From: Streptomyces sp. A1136
GTDB taxonomy: Bacteria; Actinomycetota; Actinomycetes; Streptomycetales; Streptomycetaceae
Reading direction: 5' to 3'
DNA: 64,000 nucleotides
Assembly (NCBI RefSeq): GCF_004795055.1
Contig: NZ_SSBJ01000004.1
Coordinates: 1 to 64,000, forward strand
Of the stretch, positions 23,694 through 31,182 are shown one piece after another. Under the pieces are notes generated by a model. It had not been told where the DNA came from, searched no databases, and was given only the letters and a program-made list of their open reading frames with translations. A program made the position numbers and the translations under genes. Positions within the stretch are counted from its first letter, which is position 1. The number at the start of each line of letters is the position of its first letter.

Positions 23694-25802
23694 CTAGAGA
23701 GGCCTCCCGGGGGGCCTCTCGGGAAGCCGGTCGGGAACAGGTCCGACACGGGCCGTGAGCAGGGCGATGTCGTCATCGGCGGACGCCGGCACCAGCCGCG
23801 TGATCAACGAGTCGCACAGGTGGTCCAGCGACTGCCGCGGTTCCGTGAGCAGGCGGGTCAAAACGTCGAGACGTTGATCGAGGTCGCTGCCCCGCGCCTC
23901 CACCAGTCCGTCGGTGTAGAGGACCAGCACACTGCCGCGCGGGAGGGCGAGGCGGGTGGTCGTGAAGTCGACGCCGCCGACGCCCAGCGGCACGCCGGGC
24001 GGGGTGTCGACCAGGTAGGCGGTGCCATCGGGTTCGACCACGGCCGGGGGTGGATGGCCCGCGCGGGTGACGTCGCAATGGCCGGTCGCCGGGTCGCACA
24101 GGACGTAGAGGAAGGTGGCCAGCATCGGCTCGGCGAGATCGGCCAGTGTCGCTTCGAGCTGGTGGAGGATCTCGATGGGGGGCATGTCGAGGCGGCCGAG
24201 GGTTCGGACGCTGGCGGACAACCGCCCCATGACGGCTGCGGCGCCGATTCCGTGGCCCATGACGTCCCCGATGAGCAGGGCCGCTTTTCCGCCGGGCAGG
24301 GAGAGGACGTCGTACCAGTCCCCGCCGACCTCGTTCACGTCGCTGGCGGGCAAGTACCGGTGCGCCACCTCGATCCCCGCGGGAGGCGTGATGTGCTGCG
24401 GCAGCATGCTGCGCTGCAGGACGACCGCCGTCTCGTGTTCGTGCTGGTAGAGACGGGCGTTGTCGATCCCGACGGCGGCCCTGGTGGCCAGCTCGACGGC
24501 GAGCGCGGCGTCCTCCGATCCGAACGGGTTCCCAGGGCGGGTACGGCAGAGCGTGGCGACGCCGAGAACCAGGTCCCGCGCGGTCAGGGGGACCATGAGG
24601 AAGGAGTGCACGCCGGCGGCGAGCAGCCGGGCGGGCACGGTCGAGTAGCGGGCCGCCGGGGCGATGGACCGCTCGTCGAGGTGGGCGATCATGAACGGTC
24701 CGCGTGCCGCGAGGGCCTGCGTGTAGGGGGCGGTGGCCGGGAAGCTCAGGGTTCTGCCGAGGGGCGCGAGGATGCGGGTCACGGCGGAGCCGGTCAGCGG
24801 AGCCTTGCCGAGGCGCCGTAGTTCGACGCCCGCGGACAGCCCGGCGCCCGGCTCGTCACCTCGGGCGAGTGCTTCGAGTATGTCGACGGTGACGGCGTCG
24901 GCCAGGTACGGGACGGTGAGGTCCGCGAGCGCCTGGGCGGTGCGCTCCAGGTCGAGGCTCGCCCCGATGCGGGCGCTCGCCTCGTTCAGCAGGGCCAGTC
25001 GGCGCCGGCCCGCTTCGGCTTCGATGTGGTCCCGTCGCTGGACGGTGATGTCGACGAGCGTGGCGATCACCCCGATCGGTCGCCCGGCGGGGTCCTGCAC
25101 GTGCGTGTAGGAACACGACCACATCCGGTCGTGTCCCGGATCCGCGGGCGTCCGGCCGATCCGGTACCGGTCCAGCGCCGGCTCGCCGGTTCGCAGGACC
25201 TCCCGCATGGCCGTCTCCATCTCCTCCGCGTTCACCTCGGGGAGCACCTCGGCCAGGCGCCGTCCCAGATGCGAGGACTCCGGCAGCCCGTTCATGGCTT
25301 CGAGCGCGGCGTTGACCTGGAGGAACCGCAGCTGCGTGTCGAAAACGGCAATACCGACGGGGGAGCGGGAGAACAGCCCGTCCCACACCGCCGACGAGCC
25401 TCGGATACGGCGCGCGGCGTGGGCGTCCGCGGCGAAGACCAGCACCGCGGACGCCCCCTGGCGGCGATCGGGGAGGGGAGAGGCCCAGATCTCCAGTTCG
25501 AGGGGGTGGCCGTCGCGGTGCCAGGCCGTGACCGTACCCATCACCCCGTGGCCGGTGGTGGCCGTCTCCCACAGCGCCCGGCCGAGCACGCGGTCCGCAC
25601 CGGGATGCAGCAGGTCGGCGATGTGGCGACCCACCACCTCCGGCGGTGTGTAACCGAGCAGTTCCTGTGCGGAGTGGCTCCACCGCACGACCGCGCCGTC
25701 CGAGCCGGTCGCCATCTGCGCCACCGCCAGCGCGCCCACCCAGCCCCCGGCGTCTTGGGCGGCGCCGCTGACCAGTTCCTCGATCGGCGTCTGATCAGAC
25801 AT
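23694..25802 (-). CDS. PAS-PAS-GAF-PP2C (SpoIIE-type) protein phosphatase
   Basis: A 702-residue sensory phosphatase. PAS 1 (about 20-140) contains HSAQELLGYTPPEVVGRHIA; PAS 2 (about 150-270) contains SPVGIAVFDTQLRFLQVNAA; GAF (about 290-470) includes SFLMVPLTARDLVLGVATLC; the PP2C domain (about 480-690) has VNEVGGDWYDVLSLPGGKAA, IGDVMGHGIGAAAVMGRLSA and SVLVLYTDGLVEARGSDLDQ, with the metal-binding Asp residues intact. It ends with DDIALLTARVGPVPDR and lacks the HATPase kinase domain found in its relative at 37851. Such proteins dephosphorylate anti-anti-sigma factors. ATG 25802 has GGAGG 6 bases upstream. Confidence 0.9.
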   Translation of the reverse strand: MSDQTPIEELVSGAAQDAGGWVGALAVAQMATGSDGAVVRWSHSAQELLGYTPPEVVGRHIADLLHPGADRVLGRALWETATTGHGVMGTVTAWHRDGHPLELEIWASPLPDRRQGASAVLVFAADAHAARRIRGSSAVWDGLFSRSPVGIAVFDTQLRFLQVNAALEAMNGLPESSHLGRRLAEVLPEVNAEEMETAMREVLRTGEPALDRYRIGRTPADPGHDRMWSCSYTHVQDPAGRPIGVIATLVDITVQRRDHIEAEAGRRRLALLNEASARIGASLDLERTAQALADLTVPYLADAVTVDILEALARGDEPGAGLSAGVELRRLGKAPLTGSAVTRILAPLGRTLSFPATAPYTQALAARGPFMIAHLDERSIAPAARYSTVPARLLAAGVHSFLMVPLTARDLVLGVATLCRTRPGNPFGSEDAALAVELATRAAVGIDNARLYQHEHETAVVLQRSMLPQHITPPAGIEVAHRYLPASDVNEVGGDWYDVLSLPGGKAALLIGDVMGHGIGAAAVMGRLSASVRTLGRLDMPPIEILHQLEATLADLAEPMLATFLYVLCDPATGHCDVTRAGHPPPAVVEPDGTAYLVDTPPGVPLGVGGVDFTTTRLALPRGSVLVLYTDGLVEARGSDLDQRLDVLTRLLTEPRQSLDHLCDSLITRLVPASADDDIALLTARVGPVPDRLPERPPGRPL

Positions 25803-26286
25803 CCGACGCCTCCCGCGGGTGCCGAGCCGCCGCACGCCGACGCGGCCGTGGTCTGCGAAGACCCCGGCTTCCCGGACCCGTGACCGCGGTCCGCAAGCAC
25901 ACCTCGTCCACACGCCCATCGTCTCCCGGGTCGCTCCGCGGCGCGCCTTGAGGGGCCGGGGCGCCGTGGCGTTCGGGCAGGTGCCGACGACGGCGGCCGG
26001 GCCGAAAGTGCGGCGCCGCGCCTGCCGGCTCGTGTCCGACGCGTGAGAGGGGGCGCGAAATAGTGGCGATTATGGCCGCCATGGCCGGAAGTCCTTGGCC
26101 AATTTGGTGACAAGGGCACTGATGTTTCATGATTGTGACTGCACGTCAGTTCTAGGCGTGCGTCGGGGAAGCGGGGCGCCGGGGGCCCCCGTTCACACCG
26201 GTTGATCACGCAGGTGAGCCATCGCTCCCTCGTCGCGACCCTGCGGTGCCTCCCTCACTCCCATTCCCGTCACAAGGCAAAGGCCC
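25803..26286. promoter_or_regulatory. Divergent promoter region of the phosphatase gene and the lux-like operon
   Basis: This 484-base region has a clearly lower GC stretch at about 26050-26150, likely to hold the promoter of the operon at 26287. No confident -35/-10 pair or operator palindrome was identified, and no open reading frame is supported. Confidence 0.4.
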
Positions 26287-27594
26287 ATGTCCGCGCAGCA
26301 ACTTTCGGACCTCATACGTTTCGCCCGCCACAACTCGTCGTTCTACCGGGAGCTTTACGCTCCCCTGCCGACGCGCGTCGACCGCCTCACCGACCTGCCG
26401 GTGGTCGACCAGCAGGAGTTCTGGGCAGCCAACACGCTTTCCGACAGCCGAGTGCTGACCGGACCGCTCAGCGAAGCCACGCTCTATAAGACCGGCGGTA
26501 CCACCGGATCGCCGAAGTTCTCGGTCTACACCCGCGACGAGTGGCGCACGTTCGTCACCTCCTTCGGCCAAGGACTCGTGGACGCGGGCCTGCGCCCGGG
26601 GCACCGCGTCGCCGACCTCTTCTACGCGGGGGAGCTGTACGCCAGCTTCCTTTTCGTCCTCGACTCGCTCGCCCACGCGCCCGTGGACAACGTCCGCCTG
26701 CCCATCGGCGGCGGCGCACCCCTGGAGTCGACCCTCCCCACCCTGCGCGACCTCGCCGCCCAGGTGTTGGCGGGTACACCCACCACCCTGTGCCGGATCG
26801 CCGAACAGGCCATCTCGTCGGGTGTCCGGCCCGAGGCGGTGGAGTTGCTGCTCTTCGGTGGCGAGGCCCTCTTCGACGACCAGCGGCGCCTGTTGGCCAC
26901 CGCGTTCCCGCGCGCCGAGGTCCGTTCCGTCGGATACGCCAGCGTCGACGCCGGTCTCCTCGGTCGCCCCGTGCCCGGCTCCGACACCCGGGTGCACCGG
27001 CCCTTCACTCCGTACTCGGTCGTCGAGATCCTCGACGACTCCACCGATGAGCCCATCACCGAACCGGGGCGGCCCGGCCGGGTCGTCGTCACCAGCCTGT
27101 TCCGCCGACTCATGCCGATCATCCGTTATCCCGCGGGGGATCGGGCCGAGTGGACCGGCACCGGGCCCGGACACTTCCGCATTCTCGGTCGCGCCGAGGA
27201 AGGCGTACGGGTGGGTCCCGTGTCCCTCTACACCCAGGACGTCCAGGACGCCGTGACCAAAGCCGACACGGCGGGGCAGGTGGTCGGCACGCAGCTCGTC
27301 GTCCGCCGCTGGGACGGCCGTGACGGCCTCGTCCTGCGACTGGCGACGGCCCCCGGTGACGAGGCAGCCGGCGAGACCGCCCCCGGTGGCGCCTCCGACG
27401 TCGCCGCTCGCCGGAAGGCGTTGGCCGAGGCCGTCGTCGCCGAGCTGGAGACCGTACGGCCGCTGTACCCGGACAGCGTGCGCGCCGGGTTCGTGCACCC
27501 GATGTCGGTCGAGTGGGCGTGCCACCGCGACCTGGTCGTCAATCCGCGCTCGGGCAAGCTGGTCCGCGTCCTCGACGAGAGGCCGACCGCATGA
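26287..27594 (+). CDS. PaaK-like adenylate-forming ligase
   Basis: A 435-residue enzyme of the phenylacetate-CoA ligase (PaaK) branch of the ANL superfamily. The ATP-binding loop YKTGGTTGSPKFSVYTRDEW lies at residues 67-86, followed by the family motifs GTPTTLCRIAEQA, LLLFGGEALFDDQRRLL, SVGYASVDAGLLGRP and IRYPAGDRAEW (adenylate-binding Asp). The C-terminal small domain ends SGKLVRVLDERP, with the usual catalytic Lys. It should activate a carboxylic acid as acyl-AMP, perhaps then as a thioester. First gene of a five-gene operon: its stop TGA overlaps the ATG of the MFS gene. Substrate specificity cannot be read from the sequence. Confidence 0.85.
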   Translation: MSAQQLSDLIRFARHNSSFYRELYAPLPTRVDRLTDLPVVDQQEFWAANTLSDSRVLTGPLSEATLYKTGGTTGSPKFSVYTRDEWRTFVTSFGQGLVDAGLRPGHRVADLFYAGELYASFLFVLDSLAHAPVDNVRLPIGGGAPLESTLPTLRDLAAQVLAGTPTTLCRIAEQAISSGVRPEAVELLLFGGEALFDDQRRLLATAFPRAEVRSVGYASVDAGLLGRPVPGSDTRVHRPFTPYSVVEILDDSTDEPITEPGRPGRVVVTSLFRRLMPIIRYPAGDRAEWTGTGPGHFRILGRAEEGVRVGPVSLYTQDVQDAVTKADTAGQVVGTQLVVRRWDGRDGLVLRLATAPGDEAAGETAPGGASDVAARRKALAEAVVAELETVRPLYPDSVRAGFVHPMSVEWACHRDLVVNPRSGKLVRVLDERPTA

Positions 27595-28895
27595 CCGCCA
27601 CGTCCGTGACCGCGAGCGAGACGCAGGACGCCGGCGTGGCCGGCGCAGAGGGGCGACGCGCCCCGTTGATCCTGCGCAATCGCACCTTCGGTGCCGTGTG
27701 GCTCGGCCAGGTCCTCACCCAAGCCGCCGTGCGCATGTTCCAGGTCGGCGTGTCGTGGTGGCTCGTCGCCTACGCCGTGCGGGACGCCCGCGGTCTGGCC
27801 TCGGGGCTGTTCATGGCGGCCTGCACGCTGCCCGCCGTCGTGTTGGCTCCAGTCGTGGCCGCGACCGTCGGCCGCTTCGCGCACCGTTCGGTCCTGCGGA
27901 CCGGCGCCGCCGTTGCCGGCGCCGTGGCGGGCGCCCTGGCCGTGTGCGCGCAGGGCGAGCATCTGCCGCTCGTCGCCGTGTACGCCGCGGCGCTCGCCCT
28001 GGCCACCTGCCAGGCGTTCTTCGACCCCTGTCTGACCACGTCCGTGCCCGAACTCGTCGACGACGTCGACATCGAGACCGCGACCGGCTTCGAGCTGTCC
28101 ACCCAGTCCCTGGCCGGCCTCGGCGGAGCCCTGCTCGGCGCCCTGATCGTCGACCGTGCCGGGGTGGCCGGGTTGGCCGCCGGCTGTGCGGTCGCCTACC
28201 TCGGCGCCGCCGTCCTCATCGCGGGCGTCCGTTTTCGCGCCGCAGCTGCCGCCGGGACCCCTTCGACCACGGAGCCGGCCGGGACCACCGAGGAGGCCGC
28301 GCCCCAGCGGCGCCCGCTCCGCCGCATCCTCGGCGAACTGCCCTACGTCCGGGCGATCCTGCTCTGCTTCACCGCGGCCAACCTCTTCACCACCGCCGTG
28401 TTCGTCGTCATCCCCCTCTACACCCGCTCGGTCCTGGCGGGCGGTGGGGGCACCGTGGCACTGCTGGAGGCCTCCCTCGGCACCGGCGCGCTGGTCGGCG
28501 CCTTCACCGGTGCCCGGGTGCCGGGGCGTCCCACGGTCGCCGGCGCCTACTGCCTGGGGCTGATGGCGCTCGCCCTGGCGCTGCCCGGGCTGGTCGCCGA
28601 CCGCCCGGTCATCGCGGGCTGCCTCGGGGTGGCCGGTTGGTGTGCCGGGGCCGTCAGTGTCCGCTTCGTGGCCCTGTTCCAACGGCTGGTGCCGACGGCG
28701 GACAAGCCCGGCTTCTTCGCCGTGATGCAGGCCGTGTTGGGCGCCTCCCTGCCGGTCGCGTCCCTGGTGTTCGGCTTGGCGGGTGATTTCCTCTCGCCCC
28801 GGACGCTGTGCCTGGCGCAGGGGGTGGGCCTGCTCCCCGCCGCCTGCGCGCTGGCCCTGCTCGGCGGACCCCGTACATCGGCGGGCAAGCGGTGA
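27591..28895 (+). CDS. MFS transporter (exporter-type)
   Basis: A 434-residue major facilitator with about 12 helices, of the MFS_3/EntS-like exporter branch. It starts RNRTFGAVWLGQVLTQAAVR, has SVPELVDDVDIETATGFELS and GLGGALLGALIVDRAGVAGL in the first half, and a cytoplasmic loop rich in Thr/Glu/Pro before ILGELPYVRAILLCFTAANL. ATG overlaps the previous stop by four bases (ATGA), and its own stop overlaps the next start (GTGA), so translation is coupled. Position inside a small biosynthetic-looking operon suggests that it exports the product or its toxic aldehyde. Confidence 0.9.
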   Translation: MTATSVTASETQDAGVAGAEGRRAPLILRNRTFGAVWLGQVLTQAAVRMFQVGVSWWLVAYAVRDARGLASGLFMAACTLPAVVLAPVVAATVGRFAHRSVLRTGAAVAGAVAGALAVCAQGEHLPLVAVYAAALALATCQAFFDPCLTTSVPELVDDVDIETATGFELSTQSLAGLGGALLGALIVDRAGVAGLAAGCAVAYLGAAVLIAGVRFRAAAAAGTPSTTEPAGTTEEAAPQRRPLRRILGELPYVRAILLCFTAANLFTTAVFVVIPLYTRSVLAGGGGTVALLEASLGTGALVGAFTGARVPGRPTVAGAYCLGLMALALALPGLVADRPVIAGCLGVAGWCAGAVSVRFVALFQRLVPTADKPGFFAVMQAVLGASLPVASLVFGLAGDFLSPRTLCLAQGVGLLPAACALALLGGPRTSAGKR

Positions 28896-30037
28896 AGCCC
28901 CTCATCACCACGGCCGCCTGCGCGGACATCGCGGAACTGCGCCAGCTCTACTACGCCGTCTACGGGCCGCACTACCCCGTCGCCCTCGGCACCGACCCGG
29001 CCGAGATGGCCCGGCTCATCGAGGACCCGCACTCCCTGTGGCTCGTCGGCCGTTGCCCCGACACCGGGGCGCTGACGGCGTCCGCCGCCATCCACGGTGA
29101 GGCGGGCAGTCGCATCGGCCGGCTGGAAGGCATCGCGGTACACCCCGCGCACCGCTCGGCGGGCCTGGCCGCCGCCCTCACGGAGGCACTGTGCGCCGGG
29201 ATGCTGGACACGGGCCGATTGGACTCGGTGTACGCGACCGTACGCACCGTCAGCACCGGACCGCAGCGGGTCGTCGCGCGCAACGGCTTCCGCCCCCTCG
29301 GTATCCTGCCCAACGCCGTCGATCTCCGCAGCCGTGAAAGCCTCGCACTCTACGCGCGTCACTCCGCCGGTGTGCTCGATCGTCGCATCCCCGTCACCCA
29401 AGTCCCCTCCCCGATGCTGCCGTTGCTGCGCACCGCCGAGGCCGCGCTCGGCATCGGCTACCCCGGGGTACGGGCCGCCGGCCCGCTCCCGGCGACATCC
29501 GCGCCACCCGAGGCCGTCGAGCGGCTGGAGATGATCGAGGCACCGGCCTTCGTCCGCCGCCGTTTCCGCGAGCGGTTCCCCGACACCCAGGGCTGGTTCT
29601 ACCCGCTGCACACCCCGAACGTGCTGCTCACCCCCGAAGACGGCCGGTTCGAGGTCTACGCCTACCTCAACCGCGCCGGTGGCTACTGCTCGCTGCTGAC
29701 CGCCCACCCCGACCCGGCCGCCGCGGCCGCGTACCTGGAACCGGTCACCCGGGCCCTGGCCCGCGCCGGCGCCGGGTACGTCGAGGCCCTGGTACCGCTC
29801 GCCCACCACGAGGCCCTCTCGACGTTCCTGGCCCAGGGCTTCGTCGCCGGCGCCCTCTACCCGGCGATGCGCGCGGACGGCGACGGCTTCCACGACTACG
29901 CCGTCCTGTCCCGTTCCAGCGAGCGGATCGACTTCCGCGGCGTCGTCGTCGAACCGCCCCTGCGGCCCTACCTGGACTGCTACGCGTCGGCCTGGGCGTC
30001 GACCCACCTGCCCACATCACCCGAGGTTGCCTCATGA
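28892..30037 (+). CDS. Protein with two GNAT acetyltransferase-like domains
   Basis: A 381-residue protein. Residues about 1-140 form a GNAT domain, with SRIGRLEGIAVHPAHRSAGL as the acetyl-CoA-binding motif A (EGIAVHPAHRSAGL instead of the usual RGxGxG). Residues about 190-350 form a second, more diverged one, with FEVYAYLNRAGGYCSLLTAH and GYVEALVPLAHHEALSTFLA, then an AQGFVAGALYP ending typical of GNAT C-termini. The pyrophosphate-loop glycines are weak in both. GTG 28892 overlaps the previous stop (GTGA). It may acylate the amine of an amino acid or another intermediate of the pathway. Confidence 0.75.
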   Translation: MKPLITTAACADIAELRQLYYAVYGPHYPVALGTDPAEMARLIEDPHSLWLVGRCPDTGALTASAAIHGEAGSRIGRLEGIAVHPAHRSAGLAAALTEALCAGMLDTGRLDSVYATVRTVSTGPQRVVARNGFRPLGILPNAVDLRSRESLALYARHSAGVLDRRIPVTQVPSPMLPLLRTAEAALGIGYPGVRAAGPLPATSAPPEAVERLEMIEAPAFVRRRFRERFPDTQGWFYPLHTPNVLLTPEDGRFEVYAYLNRAGGYCSLLTAHPDPAAAAAYLEPVTRALARAGAGYVEALVPLAHHEALSTFLAQGFVAGALYPAMRADGDGFHDYAVLSRSSERIDFRGVVVEPPLRPYLDCYASAWASTHLPTSPEVAS

Positions 30038-31182
30038 ACCCACATCTCGCACCTGTTTCGGTACCCGACCCGGCCCTCCTGCCGCACGTACAACAACTGT
30101 GCGACCTGACCGACCCGTACGCCTGTGGACCCGCGGAAGACGAACTGTTCGCCGCCGCCATGGCGGAGATCAACGCCTGGCACGCCCAGCGCTCCCCCTT
30201 CTTCCGTTCCCTGTACGAGGCCACCCCGCCGACGGAGCCGTACCGTGCCCCGCTCGTCCACGCGAACTTCTTCAAGCGGCACGAGGTGCTGTCCGTCGCG
30301 CCCGAGGAGGTTGAGCTGCACCTGACCTCCTCCGGTACCACCGGCCAGAAGTCGCAGATGTTCTTCGACAACTGGACGATCCGCTCCGCTCAACGCATGG
30401 TCGCCAGGATCTTCGAGCGCAACGGCTGGATCACCCCCGACCAAGAAGTCAACTACCTGCTGTACAGCTACGAACCGTCCCCCTCGCTCAACCTCGGGAC
30501 CGCCTTCACCGACAACTACCTGTGCGACTTCGCCCCGGCGCGCAGTGTCGAGTACGCGCTGCGCCACACGGGCGGCGACCACGAGTTCGACCCCTTCGGA
30601 TGCATCGCCGCGCTGCGCCGCTTCGAAGGGGAGGACGCCCCGGTCCGCATCCTCGGCTTCCCGGCCTTCCTCTTCTTCACCCTGGAACGCATGCGGGCCA
30701 TGGGGCTGCCTCCGCTGCGCCTGCCCGCGGGTTCCCTCGTCGTCCTCGGCGGCGGCTGGAAGGGGCACGCCGACCGGCGCATCGGCAAGGAGGAGCTGTA
30801 CGCCCGCGTCACCGAGCAACTCGGCATCCCGGGGGAACGGATCCGGGACACGTTCGGGTCGGTCGAGCACTGCGTCCCGTACGTCGAGTGCGACCACCAC
30901 CGGCTGCACGCGCCCGTCTGGTCCCGGGTGACGATCCGCTCGACCCGCACGCTCGAACCCCTGCCGTACGGGGAGCCGGGCTACCTGCACCTGGTGTCCC
31001 CGTACATCACCTCGGTACCGGCGCAGAGCGTGGTCATGGGCGACCTCGCTTCCCTTTGGCCGGGCGAGGCGTGCGGGTGCGACGTGGGGACCCCGTGGTT
31101 CACCGTCCACGGCCGTGCCGGAGTGAGCCGCAACCGCAGCTGTGCGGTGGCCGCGGCCGAACTGATGAAGGGAATGGCGTGA
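30034..31182 (+). CDS. LuxE-like acyl-protein synthetase
   Basis: A 382-residue enzyme of the LuxE/acyl-protein synthetase family. The ATP-binding signature is VELHLTSSGTTGQKSQMFFD at residues 93-112, then RIFERNGWITPDQEVNYLLY, LRILGFPAFLFF-type strand (here VRILGFPAFLFFTLERMRAM), LVVLGGGWKGHADRRIGKEE and RDTFGSVEHCVPYVECD, all family blocks. In Vibrio LuxE a Cys near the C-terminus carries the acyl group; here Cys370 in NRSCAVAAAEL is the candidate, with two more Cys in GEACGCDVG. It should activate a carboxylate and hand it to the LuxC domain encoded by the next gene. ATG overlaps the previous stop (ATGA). Confidence 0.85.
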   Translation: MNPHLAPVSVPDPALLPHVQQLCDLTDPYACGPAEDELFAAAMAEINAWHAQRSPFFRSLYEATPPTEPYRAPLVHANFFKRHEVLSVAPEEVELHLTSSGTTGQKSQMFFDNWTIRSAQRMVARIFERNGWITPDQEVNYLLYSYEPSPSLNLGTAFTDNYLCDFAPARSVEYALRHTGGDHEFDPFGCIAALRRFEGEDAPVRILGFPAFLFFTLERMRAMGLPPLRLPAGSLVVLGGGWKGHADRRIGKEELYARVTEQLGIPGERIRDTFGSVEHCVPYVECDHHRLHAPVWSRVTIRSTRTLEPLPYGEPGYLHLVSPYITSVPAQSVVMGDLASLWPGEACGCDVGTPWFTVHGRAGVSRNRSCAVAAAELMKGMA

